From contig JAZQVC010000050.1 in assembly GCA_045631645.1 (NCBI GenBank), positions 1 through 32,561 on the forward strand: DNA of 32,561 bases. The letters run 5' to 3'. Positions 23,953-31,824 of this stretch are shown piece by piece. Below the pieces are notes generated by a model, which was not told the DNA's origin, did no database searches, and saw only the letters and a list, made by a program, of their open reading frames with translations. The DNA is from SIG459 sp045631645 (lineage in GTDB: Bacteria > Bacillota > Clostridia > Oscillospirales > Oscillospiraceae). Position 1 is the first letter of the stretch, and each line of letters starts with the position of its first letter. The position numbers and the translations under genes were made by a program.

Positions 23953-24873
23953 ATGCAGTATAGTAATATTGGAAACAGCAATCTTTCTGCTTCCCGCATA
24001 GCTCTTGGACTTATGCGCGCCAGCGCCCATGGTGCGGAGGAGATGTGCGCTCTTTTGGAGACCGCTCTTGAAGAGGGCATCAACTTCGTGGATAATGCGG
24101 ATATCTATGCGAAGAAAACTCCTGCGGAGATTATTTTCGGTCAGGTTATGGATATGGCTCCCCATCTTCGGGATAAGTTCATTATCCAGACAAAATGCGG
24201 CATTTGCCGTGGCTACTATGATAGCTCCTATGAGCATATCATCGAAAGTGCGGAGCAGAGTCTGCGCCGCATGAAAGTGGACAGCATCGATATTCTGTTG
24301 CTCCACCGCCCCGATGCTCTCGTTGAGCCTGAGGAGGTTGCAAGAGCCTTTGATGAGCTTCAAAGCAGCGGCAAGGTGCGTCATTTCGGCGTTTCCAATA
24401 TGAATCCGGGACAGATTGAAAACCTCAAACGCTGCGTTAAGCAGGATATAATCGTGGATCAGGTGGAGATGAGCCTTGCCCATTCTCCCGCCATCGATGC
24501 AGGCATCCATGTTAATATGATGGAAAATGCCTCTCTTATGCGCGATGGAAGCCTTCTGGACTATGCCCAGTGCAAGGGCATGGGGATTCAGGCTTGGTCC
24601 ATTTTGCAGATAAGCCTCCATGGAGGCTCCTTCCTTGAAAATCCCGATTATCCCGAGCTGAACGCTGTCCTTCAGCGCCTTGCGGAAAAATATTCCGTCA
24701 CCAAAGCTGCGGTTGCAGCTGCATGGCTTTTGCGCCATCCCGCAAAAATTCAGGCGATTGCCGGAACAACAAATCCCCAGCATCTGCGCGAAATTGCAAA
24801 GGCTGCGGATATATGCCTCACCCGTCCCGAGTGGTATGAGCTTTACCGCGCCTCCGGCAAAACCCTTCCCTAA
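23953..24873 (+). CDS. Aldo/keto reductase
   Basis: 306-residue (beta/alpha)8 NADPH-dependent oxidoreductase. The tetrad is visible: Asp and Tyr in FVDNADIYAKKT, Lys in IIQTKCGI, and His in LLLHRPD. The cofactor-binding end is IAGTTNPQHLREIAKAADI. The pattern is the bacterial AKR11/YdhF-like branch, which reduces sugar aldehydes or other carbonyls; the substrate is unknown. It is co-transcribed with DUF1292 and ends at a convergent terminator. Confidence 0.92.
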   Translation: MQYSNIGNSNLSASRIALGLMRASAHGAEEMCALLETALEEGINFVDNADIYAKKTPAEIIFGQVMDMAPHLRDKFIIQTKCGICRGYYDSSYEHIIESAEQSLRRMKVDSIDILLLHRPDALVEPEEVARAFDELQSSGKVRHFGVSNMNPGQIENLKRCVKQDIIVDQVEMSLAHSPAIDAGIHVNMMENASLMRDGSLLDYAQCKGMGIQAWSILQISLHGGSFLENPDYPELNAVLQRLAEKYSVTKAAVAAAWLLRHPAKIQAIAGTTNPQHLREIAKAADICLTRPEWYELYRASGKTLP

Positions 24874-24880
24874 AAACGAG

Positions 24881-24915
24881 AAAAGCCACCGACTTAAGTC
24901 GGTGGCTTTTTTTAG
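24881..24915. terminator. Bidirectional terminator between the reductase and the second URO-D gene
   Basis: AAAAGCCACCGAC pairs perfectly with GTCGGTGGCTTTT around TTAA, with a T-run following on the plus strand. Confidence 0.9.
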
Positions 24916-24922
24916 CAATTTT

Positions 24923-25996
24923 TCAGCCGCTATAGTAAAAGGCGTATTTCTCCATTGCGTCCATCAGCGCCTTCACATTTTCCAAAGGCACTCCGGGGTA
25001 GAGACCGTATATCATCATAAGGCCGCCCTCTTTGCAGCCGATTTTTTCAACTTCCTCGCGAATAAGAGCATCAATCTGCGCCGGCGTGCCGAAAGGAGTT
25101 ATCTTCTGTCTGTCAATATCCAGATCTATGCAGGTTTTTCCGCGGAAACGGTCGGATATCCAGTCTATGCCGTTCACCAGATCCTGCAAATTCAGCGCAT
25201 CCACGCCGCCCTCGATTATATCGTCGCAGAGAAGGCGGATGTCTCCGTCGGAGTGCATGTGTATGGGGATGCCCTCCTTGCGCAAGGGAGCCATAAGGCG
25301 CTGATAACTGGGTTTTATATAGCGGCGGAAGTCCTCGGGGCGGAGCATGGGGCCATGCTGCATTCCAAGATCTTCGGGGATGCGCACCATATCAACGCCT
25401 GCGCGGATAAAGTGTTTAATCTGGGCAAGGTTGAACTGCTCAAGACGCTCTATGAGCTCATCGAGGAGGGGCTCTTCGTCAATCATATCCATCAGCAGAT
25501 TCTCGTAGCCTCTAAGGTCGCATAGCTGCAAAAAGCTGTGGCCGTGGCGCAGATCGCCGTAAACCATTTCTCCCGCGGCGCGTTTTGCGGCGGCTTCCGC
25601 CTCGAAGGCAACCCAATCTATGGGGAAAAGACCGTCGGTTTTCTCGCTGTCGGGGAAGGTGTAGCGGCTCCATTTGCCCCAGTCATCAAGAGGGTGACGG
25701 TGAACGGAGCCCACAATTCCGTCGGTGGAGGTTTCCCAAAGGCAGCCGAAAGAGTCGGTGTAGGGATCGGCTTGTCTGGCATTGGGGGCGAAAACGGGCT
25801 TAAATTCCCCTTTAGGAACCTCAAAACCGGGGAAAAGGAAGGGGTGGGTCTCCATAAGCTGCCAAAGCTCCTCATGGGGATAGGCCTGCCAGCAGGCATC
25901 GTTTATGTGGAATGTCATGGGGATATAGTCCGGCCTCTCAAAGCGCACAGCTTTGAGAATGTTGTCCTTTGTGCCGGAGGAGAGGGAAACATACAT
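24923..25996 (-). CDS. URO-D-family protein (second paralogue)
   Basis: 357 residues, URO-D TIM barrel. Motifs include YIPMTFHINDACW at the start, MVRIPEDLGMQHGPML, PIHMHSDGDIRLLCDDIIEGG (possible metal site), and IYGLYPGVPLENV. The sequence is clearly different from the other URO-D protein of the window, so the pair is not a recent duplication. Heme synthesis is unlikely for the same lack of pathway genes; a corrinoid- or cobalamin-linked methyl-transfer role is a family-based inference. GGAGGC precedes the start. Confidence 0.85.
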   Translation of the reverse strand: MYVSLSSGTKDNILKAVRFERPDYIPMTFHINDACWQAYPHEELWQLMETHPFLFPGFEVPKGEFKPVFAPNARQADPYTDSFGCLWETSTDGIVGSVHRHPLDDWGKWSRYTFPDSEKTDGLFPIDWVAFEAEAAAKRAAGEMVYGDLRHGHSFLQLCDLRGYENLLMDMIDEEPLLDELIERLEQFNLAQIKHFIRAGVDMVRIPEDLGMQHGPMLRPEDFRRYIKPSYQRLMAPLRKEGIPIHMHSDGDIRLLCDDIIEGGVDALNLQDLVNGIDWISDRFRGKTCIDLDIDRQKITPFGTPAQIDALIREEVEKIGCKEGGLMMIYGLYPGVPLENVKALMDAMEKYAFYYSG

Positions 25997-26064
25997 GGCA
26001 TAGCCTCCTTCAACAGGGCTTTTTGAAATAATAGCACGGTAACGTGCATCTCGGCAATAATTTG

Positions 26065-26105
26065 TTGTGATGTGTTGGCATAGTGTGATATAATAATTAC
26101 ACTAT
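26065..26105 (+). promoter_or_regulatory. Promoter with operator dyad before the XRE membrane protein
   Basis: TTGTGA (26065-26070), 18-bp spacer, TATAAT (26089-26094). The -10 sits in the 8-base centre of a dyad, ATAGTGTGA (26080-26088) with TTACACTAT (26097-26105), 8 of 9 positions matched. A bound dimer would cover the -10, so self-repression by the encoded XRE protein is plausible. Confidence 0.65.
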
Positions 26106-26131
26106 AAAACCCTTGGAGAGGAGATAGCATA

Positions 26132-27514
26132 ATGAGTTTCAGCGACGATATTCGCCTCTTGCTCCGTGAGAAGGAGTTAAGCTGCGCAGCCCTCGGCGAA
26201 CTGCTTTCCGTGGATGAGAGCGTGGTTTCAAACTGGGAGTTTGGAACACAGCTGCCGGATAAGGACGAGCTTTGCCAGCTTCGGGAGCATTTTCCGGAAA
26301 CAGAACTGCCGGCAGAGATTTATGACTTGAAAATAGAGGAAGCAGAGGCAAAGGCGGGGTTTAAGTGCAATAGGCGGAGATGGCTGAAAACACAACTTGT
26401 GTTTTGCATAATATTTTTTGTCGTTGGCATTGCATTCAAATATGTAGGTCTTGACACCGTCGCAACAGTTGGTTTTATAATGGCTTTCGTCTATCTTGCC
26501 ATTTGTCTAAGTCCGCTTGCTCCTCTTGCGAAACAAAACAGAAAAAGCCTTGATCTGTTTTCACGCCGCAGGTTTGAATATTGCGTTTTTCGGGACAGAG
26601 TTAGCGTTAGCACCTGGGAAGGGGAAAAACGGATGTCGGAGTGCAGCTATTTCTACGATGATGCTACATTTTGCATTCGGACAGACAAGCTTTTGTTGCC
26701 CTATTTCAATAATTCCTACCTGATAATTCCTTTACGAGGGATTGCGGAGGACTCGCTTCTTTTAAGTGCCCTTGAAGCTAAAGCGGTGAAACAGCGCAGA
26801 AATGAAAGGACAAAAGCCTCGATACCACTCAGAATAATATCAATAGTTCTGCTTGTGATGAGCATTGTTGCTCTTCCTATTGGCGCATTGATTATTATGG
26901 GCGCTTTGATTGAAGCTCCAACGGAAATCATATCTGTCATGATTCTGGTATGCTCTGTGCCCGTTATATCTATGGTATATGGGCTGATCATAGCGTTTTT
27001 GGGCAAAAGAGAAGGACGAAAAAATACTCTGGTAGCTGCGGCTGTGATACTGATTCTTAGCTTTACTCTCAGCTATGGTTCAAGATATATTCCTCAATAT
27101 GAGGTGGCGGACGATGGCCCGCAGTTTGAGGTAGTCGAGGCAAAGATTGAGGCTGCCTTGGGAATGGATATATCCCAGCCCTATGATAGCGACCTTTATT
27201 ATTATAACGATGCTTACGATGATTTCTTTGTTTATTACTACGGATATCTATACTTCCATAACAATGACGTCTACGCAATCAAAGAAGCCACCGACGAACT
27301 TTGGTTAGATTATGTGCCCAGCAGCCTGAAAGGCATTTGTGAAGATACGAATGTGCTAAATGCCTATGATGCTTATCTGTTCTATAATATGGATAGAGGT
27401 GAATATAACACCCTTCCTGCAGAATCGGGCCAATATAGATTTATGGTTGTTTACTGTAGTTATGAATATGACGAAATGTATATAGCCGAATACGACCTTA
27501 ATTATGTACAATAA
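26132..27514 (+). CDS. XRE-type HTH protein with membrane domain
   Basis: 460 residues. An N-terminal XRE-like helix-turn-helix (about 5-45: LGELLSVDESVVSNWEFG) is followed by two membrane helices around 90-130, a beta-rich soluble part (about 145-215), and three further hydrophobic helices (about 230-325). The C-terminal part, likely outside, is rich in Tyr and Asp (DSDLYYYNDAYDDFFVYYYG). This is a one-component membrane regulator in form. The dyad over its promoter suggests self-control. Its ligand is unknown. GAGAGGAG precedes the ATG. Confidence 0.8.
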   Translation: MSFSDDIRLLLREKELSCAALGELLSVDESVVSNWEFGTQLPDKDELCQLREHFPETELPAEIYDLKIEEAEAKAGFKCNRRRWLKTQLVFCIIFFVVGIAFKYVGLDTVATVGFIMAFVYLAICLSPLAPLAKQNRKSLDLFSRRRFEYCVFRDRVSVSTWEGEKRMSECSYFYDDATFCIRTDKLLLPYFNNSYLIIPLRGIAEDSLLLSALEAKAVKQRRNERTKASIPLRIISIVLLVMSIVALPIGALIIMGALIEAPTEIISVMILVCSVPVISMVYGLIIAFLGKREGRKNTLVAAAVILILSFTLSYGSRYIPQYEVADDGPQFEVVEAKIEAALGMDISQPYDSDLYYYNDAYDDFFVYYYGYLYFHNNDVYAIKEATDELWLDYVPSSLKGICEDTNVLNAYDAYLFYNMDRGEYNTLPAESGQYRFMVVYCSYEYDEMYIAEYDLNYVQ

Positions 27515-27537
27515 TTCTTTGGAGAATTCCTCCCCTT

Positions 27538-28407
27538 ATGAAAGCTTCTATTAAACCAAGGCTGATGATAGCCCTCTCGATGGTAATCTTCGGCACCATT
27601 GCAATATTTGTCCGCAATATTCCCCTCTCTTCTGCCCAGCTTTCTTTGAGCCGGGCGGTGATAGCGGCGGTGCTTATCGGTCTTTACCTCCTTGTGGGAG
27701 GGAAAAAGATACCTTTCCGCTCATTGGGACGCCAGCTGCCTGCCCTGCTCGTTTCGGGAGCGGCGCTGGGAATAAACTGGATATTGCTTTTTGAGGCCTA
27801 TAAATATACCACTGTGTCAGTGGCAACTCTCAGTTATTATTTCGCACCTGTTATAATAATTCTGGCCTGCCCTCTGCTTTTTAAGGAGAGGATGGGTGCA
27901 AAAAAGTGGCTGTGCTTTGTGATGAGCACTCTCGGCATAGTGCTTATAACCGGCCTTGGAGATATGGGCGGCGGCAGCCATATAAAGGGTATTGCTTTCG
28001 GCCTTGCCGCGGCCTTCTTTTATGCCTTTGTTGTTATCAGCAATAAATTCATAAAGGGTGTGGACGGCATCCAGCGCACCTTTTTGCAGTTTGTTGCATC
28101 TGCGATTGTGCTTGCGCCTTATGTGGTTCTGACGGAGGGATTCAGCCTTGCCGCTGTGGACGCAAGAGGCTATGTTCTTCTGGGAGTGGTTGGCTTAATA
28201 CATACAGGCGTTTGCTACTGCCTTTATTTTTCCGCCCTCAAGGATGTGAGCGGTCAGGAGGCCGCAATACTCAGCTATGCAGACCCTCTTGTGGCGGTTC
28301 TGGCATCTGTGTTCGTTCTGGGCGAGGCTATAAGTCTGCCCCAGATAATAGGCGGTATTCTCATACTGGGCTTTACCCTTTGGAACGAACTGGGAAGCTC
28401 AAAATAA
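27538..28407 (+). CDS. EamA/DMT-family transporter
   Basis: 289 residues with about ten hydrophobic helices in two EamA repeats. The first repeat starts MIALSMVIFGTIAIFVRNIP, and the second includes ALKDVSGQEAAILSYADPLVAVLAS, typical of the family. EamA proteins export amino acids, metabolites or nucleotide precursors; the substrate cannot be told. It starts 23 bases after the regulator's stop and may be co-transcribed with it, which would make the transporter a candidate target of that regulator. Confidence 0.9.
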   Translation: MKASIKPRLMIALSMVIFGTIAIFVRNIPLSSAQLSLSRAVIAAVLIGLYLLVGGKKIPFRSLGRQLPALLVSGAALGINWILLFEAYKYTTVSVATLSYYFAPVIIILACPLLFKERMGAKKWLCFVMSTLGIVLITGLGDMGGGSHIKGIAFGLAAAFFYAFVVISNKFIKGVDGIQRTFLQFVASAIVLAPYVVLTEGFSLAAVDARGYVLLGVVGLIHTGVCYCLYFSALKDVSGQEAAILSYADPLVAVLASVFVLGEAISLPQIIGGILILGFTLWNELGSSK

Positions 28408-28443
28408 AAAGTTCGCTGCGGATTTTCCGCGGCGAACTTTTTG
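28406..28443 (+). terminator. Terminator after the EamA gene
   Basis: AAAAAGTTCGCTGCGG pairs with CCGCGGCGAACTTTTT (one G-T pair; loop ATTTT). Confidence 0.9.
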
Positions 28444-28526
28444 TTTGTCTTTTAGAGCAAATGTCCCGATTATGGGACAGGTGGAGGAGTAAAATCGGAA
28501 ACATAAAGAAAAGGGAGGAAAAAATT

Positions 28527-28613
28527 ATGATAGCAATAGCTCTTGTAGTTTTACCAATAATTTTTATACCACTGGGAGTTATCGCAAAATTGGTGAAAGG
28601 CTATATGCGTTGA
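28527..28613 (+). CDS. 28-residue hydrophobic mini-protein
   Basis: ATG at 28527, GGGAGG 8 bases before it, TGA at 28611. The peptide begins MIAIALVVLPIIFIPLG and ends KLVKGYMR: one membrane helix with a positive tail. A strong ribosome site, a sensible topology, and a second mini-gene with its own ribosome site immediately after argue that it is real. No family is recognised. It could be a small membrane regulator or a type I toxin-like peptide; there is no evidence for toxicity. Confidence 0.55.
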   Translation: MIAIALVVLPIIFIPLGVIAKLVKGYMR

Positions 28614-28629
28614 AAAAGGAGGAACAGAA

Positions 28630-28722
28630 ATGTATGAGCTTTTTGCCGGGGTGTTTGATTTCAACAGCGACGGAGTAATGGATAATATTGAGCTTGCTCT
28701 GGCTTTTCAGATAGGGGTCTGA
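28630..28722 (+). CDS. 30-residue mini-protein with EF-hand-like loop
   Basis: ATG at 28630, with AGGAGG 7-8 bases upstream and TGA at 28720. The peptide MYELFAGVFDFNSDGVMD... contains DFNSDGVMDNIE, which places Asp, Asn, Asp, Asp and Glu at positions 1, 3, 5, 9 and 12 of a canonical EF-hand/dockerin calcium loop. Nothing longer is in frame, because the stop overlaps the start of a duplicated segment. It may be a true mini-protein or the N-terminal part of a frameshifted gene. Confidence 0.5.
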   Translation: MYELFAGVFDFNSDGVMDNIELALAFQIGV

Positions 28723-28835
28723 CTTACGAATACATGGAAAAGTATATCGCCGCTCATGACGATGATAAGCTATAAAGGTCTGACTTATCAGTACATGGAA
28801 GACTACATTATCACTCATGAGAGCGATGAAACCAG
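28711..28835 (+). repeat. Diverged 61-bp direct duplication
   Basis: The segment beginning near 28711 (GGTCTGACTTACGAATACAT) recurs 61 bases later (GGTCTGACTTATCAGTACAT). The copies encode GLTYEYMEKYI and GLTYQYMEDYI. Because 61 is not a multiple of three the copies lie in different frames, which breaks continuity with the flanking reading frames. Confidence 0.7.
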
Positions 28836-29040
28836 AGAAGCAGTTCTTGAAGAGTATAACGAGCTGCGCCTGATTACCCAGTGCCATAGCAAAGCTTTCC
28901 GTTATCCGGTTATCAAGAAGTGGTTCCTCGCAAAATATCCTGAGATTGCTAACTTCGGCAAGGTTGCTAAGCAGAACAACATTACCGACTTCCCCACCGC
29001 CGAAGAGCAGACTCCTGCAGCAGAGAGGGATGCTTCGTGA
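28756..29040 (+). CDS. Hypothetical 94-residue protein
   Basis: The open frame from the ATG at 28756 contains YKGLTYQYMEDYIITHES, then EEYNELRLITQCHSKAFRYP and KKWFLAKYPEIANFG. No known family is recognised. There is no ribosome site before the ATG, which lies in the first copy of the 61-bp duplication, so the native start has probably been lost. The codon usage looks coding, and a terminator follows. It may be a remnant of a longer gene. Confidence 0.5.
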   Translation: MTMISYKGLTYQYMEDYIITHESDETREAVLEEYNELRLITQCHSKAFRYPVIKKWFLAKYPEIANFGKVAKQNNITDFPTAEEQTPAAERDAS

Positions 29041-29056
29041 AATATGAAAAGAAACT

Positions 29057-29097
29057 GATACCGCTGTTTCCAGAAGGTGAAACGGCGGTATCTTTTT
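29057..29097 (+). terminator. Terminator after the 94-residue frame
   Basis: GATACCGCTGTTTC pairs with GAAACGGCGGTATC (one wobble pair), then TTTTT. Confidence 0.85.
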
Positions 29098-29119
29098 ATT
29101 TAGCTGCGGGGCGCCTTTT

Positions 29120-29179
29120 TTGATTTTACATAATTTTTTTGATATAATATATTTAGAAAGTGAGGCAAAACCTCACTTT
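29120..29179 (+). promoter_or_regulatory. Promoter and leader hairpin of a decayed gene
   Basis: TTGATT (29120-29125), 17-bp spacer, TATAAT (29143-29148), then a 9-bp hairpin AAAGTGAGG (29157-29165) with CCTCACTTT (29171-29179), loop CAAAA. The hairpin would lie at the 5' end of the transcript and could act as an attenuator or stabiliser. Confidence 0.6.
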
Positions 29180-29207
29180 TCAGTATTTATATGAAAGGAT
29201 GGCGACT

Positions 29208-29500
29208 ATGCCTATCACCTATCCGAATCAACGAATGATTCACATTCATAGATGGCCTGCCCAGTAGCCTTTTCTGGGCATTAAAAATGACAATTGGCAG
29301 CGTGCGGCGTGTGACTTGGGAGCGCACGCATTAATGCTCTATCTGTATTTAACATCCAATGCAGACAATTTTACTCTTGCGCTTTCACCCGCTGCGGTTA
29401 GAGAGTCCATCGGAATGGCGACATCAACCTACCGCGATTAGTTCCAAAAGCTAGTTGACCGTGGTTATCTAGTCCCCTCTCATAGGAGAGCGAGAAAGTA
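29208..29500 (+). pseudogene. HTH protein gene with two in-frame amber codons
   Basis: From the ATG at 29208 (AAAGGA upstream) the frame reads through a coding-like sequence with a recognisable helix-turn-helix: LSPAAVRESIGMATSTYRD, then FQKLVDRGYLVP. Two TAG codons interrupt it, one after the first 19 codons and one just before FQKLV. Its C-terminus is replaced by an IS30 remnant in another frame. Decay by C-to-T changes (CAG to TAG) is the simplest reading. Suppression or reassignment of TAG as glutamine is the alternative. The family is not recognised with confidence. Confidence 0.6.
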
Positions 29501-29508
29501 TACTGTAT

Positions 29509-29721
29509 ATGCGCGGAGAGGGAAAAAGCATCCGCGCAATTGCAGCTTTCCTAAGGCGATCGGCTTCTACGATCAGCCGGGAACTAAAACGGAATCAAAC
29601 AAAGAAAACATACTCACCGACCCAAGCGGAGCGACAGTATCAGCAAAGGCTTGAATTGTCAAGTCAAGGTATAAAGAAAACCACCTGCGGTGGTTATGCT
29701 TTAGCAATTAAAACAGAGTGA
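29509..29721 (+). pseudogene. IS30-family transposase, N-terminal fragment
   Basis: 70 residues beginning MRGEGKSIRAIAAFLRRSAS. The text STISRELKRNQ followed by YSPTQAERQYQQR is the HTH_38 DNA-binding head of IS30-family transposases. The DDE catalytic core is absent, and the end passes into unrelated sequence, so it is a dead fragment. No inverted repeats were found around it. It marks a past insertion into the preceding decayed gene. Confidence 0.75.
29679..29695. terminator. Short hairpin, possible secondary terminator
   Basis: AACCACC pairs with GGTGGTT around TGC. It lies beyond the main terminator of the lipoprotein gene. Confidence 0.4.
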
Positions 29722-29745
29722 CGCAGTTTATGCTGCGCCACTCTG
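29711..29745 (-). terminator. Terminator of the lipoprotein gene
   Basis: CAGAGTGACGCAG pairs with CTGCGCCACTCTG (one mismatch; loop TTTATG). On the minus strand it is followed by TTTTAATT. Confidence 0.75.
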
Positions 29746-29785
29746 CCTCAGTACAATGCTATTTTATCCCTATTTATTCTTCAGA

Positions 29786-31714
29786 TCAGTTTGCAGTCTT
29801 GTAGGTGCGATAGGAGAACAGGCCCTCGTGAGCAGCAAACAGGGGATTTCTGGTGACATAGAGTTCGAAGCTGATCTCGCCATTTTCCATATCGTACTCG
29901 GTGAATACGGGGCGGCTGCCCATGCGAAGGTCTTCGAAACCGATATCGCTCATAGTGCCGTGGGGAGCAAATGCGCCGATGTTATCAACAACGGCGTGGA
30001 GACCCCAGCCGAAAAGAACAGAATTGTCATTGAAGTAATCAACACTGCCGCAGTGGCTGGCGTTGTGGTAGCCGGAGGACAGCTTATCCAGGTCGGTACC
30101 GTTGATGACGTCGTATACAGTGGCGGTCTTTGCAGCCACATCGATGGCAGCCTTGAAGCTGCGGGTCTTGGTAGGAACAGGCATCTTCAGGAAGAAGGGA
30201 GCCATACCAGTCTGATTGTCGAATACGCTGACTTCGGGATCGCCGTCCATAGTGCCGTCTTCGTTCTTGTTGAGGTAACGGGCATAGTGCTGTGCATAGG
30301 ACAGAGCGTTGAACTCGACATTCTTGTGGTCAGTGCGGACAGAGGTGAACTCCTCGTAGCCGCTCAGGGTGCTGGCCTTGCCGCCGAGGATCCAATCGAT
30401 TGCGCCGGTAGCCATGTCGAACTGGTAGACTGCGCACTGATTACGCATGGAAACCAGAACCTTGGCAACATTGCCCTCGGCATCGAGGACATAGTCAAGG
30501 CTGTTGATATGTACATAGTCCTGCCAACCATCAGCCAGAGAGAAGGTCATGGTACCGTTGAGGTCAACTTCTACGCCCTGGTCGGTGCTTTCTGCATAGT
30601 TATTGGTTTCAACAGAGGAATCATAGAGCATGGGGAAATCAACAGTGTTGACCTCGTGAAGGACAACTCCGTCCTTAACTTCCTGGAAAATACCAGCCCA
30701 AACATAGCCAGTGTTGCCGCCGTCAATTCCGCCGGCGGGAATGTTTTCAACGAAGAGGGGGGTGTAGCTCAGGTTCATGTAGTGACCCTTGCCGAGAATC
30801 CGGAATTCATGCTGGTCAAGGTAGCCTTCGCCGTGAGTGTGGTTCTCATCGGTGTTGGGAAGCAGGGTTGCCTGCTCGATGTCGGTGTAGTTCTCGTCCA
30901 TAACGAGATACATGCCGCTGGAGAAGCCACCGTTGGCATTGCGGTATTCGAGCTTGAGTTCAACAAAAACGGAGTAGAAAACACCATCAGCGGTAATGTG
31001 CTTGCACCAGTTATCAATCATAAGTTCGCCTACGCTGCCCATGTTGCGGTAGTAGACCAGCTCTCCATTGGTGTCAACACTGAGGAGGAACTTATCAATG
31101 GAGAAATGGTAAATACCGGCATTGGCTTCGTCAACATTTGCGACGGCAACATTGATGCCAGGAAGCAGTTCGTTGAGGGTATGAACATTGTAAACGTTGC
31201 CATCGGCCAGAGTAATGGTGATGACTTCATCTACAGGGGTAGTTGCATTGATGGGAGCGGGAATCACAGTGACGGTGTTGTCAACCACGCTCAGTTCGCC
31301 GGATACGCTGCTGGCAGCAGAAACGATCTCGCCTTCAGCAGAGAACACCAGCTCATGGCCAGCGACCAGAGCATTCAGATAATAGTCGTCGACCTTTTCC
31401 GCATCCAGAGAAGCAACCAGCTGTACGCCGGTGGCACCCTTGGCATCGGCAACGCTCAGGGGGATCTCAAGAGCAGCGGGTACCAGAGCAGTAGCTGCCT
31501 TCTCGGCAGCGATCTGATCAGCAAAGTCAAAGTTGATATTGGTGAATTCGGGTGCGAGTACATCGCTGGGCTCAGCGGGCTCAGCAGGCTCGACGGGCTC
31601 AGCGGGTGCTGCGGGCTCAACAGGCTCGGCAGGTGCTGCGGGAGTCTGTCCGCCGCAGGCCACAAGGCCAAGAGCCATAATCATGACAAGAAGCAGGGCA
31701 ATGAGTTTTTTCAT
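29786..31714 (-). CDS. Arylsulfotransferase-family lipoprotein
   Basis: 642 residues. The signal peptide ends in a lipobox (LVAC, lipidated Cys20), followed by a linker of repeated Pro/Ala/Glu units. A beta-rich N-terminal domain leads into an ASST-like region: MYLVMDENYTDIEQATLLP, DYVHINSLDYVLD, VLVSMRNQCAVYQFD, AIDWILGGKAS, then AQHYARYL and NASHCGSVDYFND. The conserved His and Arg positions of bacterial arylsulfotransferases appear to be present. Such enzymes move sulfate from one phenol to another, and a gut Eubacterium is a known source. Activity here is inferred, and the long N-terminal part is unusual. AGGAGG precedes the ATG. Confidence 0.82.
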   Translation of the reverse strand: MKKLIALLLVMIMALGLVACGGQTPAAPAEPVEPAAPAEPVEPAEPAEPSDVLAPEFTNINFDFADQIAAEKAATALVPAALEIPLSVADAKGATGVQLVASLDAEKVDDYYLNALVAGHELVFSAEGEIVSAASSVSGELSVVDNTVTVIPAPINATTPVDEVITITLADGNVYNVHTLNELLPGINVAVANVDEANAGIYHFSIDKFLLSVDTNGELVYYRNMGSVGELMIDNWCKHITADGVFYSVFVELKLEYRNANGGFSSGMYLVMDENYTDIEQATLLPNTDENHTHGEGYLDQHEFRILGKGHYMNLSYTPLFVENIPAGGIDGGNTGYVWAGIFQEVKDGVVLHEVNTVDFPMLYDSSVETNNYAESTDQGVEVDLNGTMTFSLADGWQDYVHINSLDYVLDAEGNVAKVLVSMRNQCAVYQFDMATGAIDWILGGKASTLSGYEEFTSVRTDHKNVEFNALSYAQHYARYLNKNEDGTMDGDPEVSVFDNQTGMAPFFLKMPVPTKTRSFKAAIDVAAKTATVYDVINGTDLDKLSSGYHNASHCGSVDYFNDNSVLFGWGLHAVVDNIGAFAPHGTMSDIGFEDLRMGSRPVFTEYDMENGEISFELYVTRNPLFAAHEGLFSYRTYKTAN

Positions 31715-31795
31715 TTCAGTCCTCCTAAATAATTAATGCAGTCTATATCTGCAAATCAGTTTTGAAACCGGGCATTTCGCCGGATTCACGTCTGT

Positions 31796-31824
31796 ATTGT
31801 ATCATAAGGTATATAGGCGTTCAA
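31796..31824 (-). promoter_or_regulatory. Promoter of the arylsulfotransferase-like lipoprotein
   Basis: On the minus strand TTGAAC (31819-31824), 17-bp spacer, TACAAT (31796-31801), about 80 bases before the start codon. Confidence 0.75.

Noticed and set aside
28212..28613. Plus-strand frame spanning the end of the EamA gene and the gap
   Set aside because: It starts inside the EamA gene in another frame and crosses a terminator hairpin. The real content there is the 28-residue mini-gene with its own ribosome site.
29756..31732. Long plus-strand open frame opposite the lipoprotein gene
   Set aside because: It mirrors the minus-strand lipoprotein, which has a lipobox, ribosome site, promoter and terminator. 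The mirrored frame has none and looks like a low-complexity antisense shadow.
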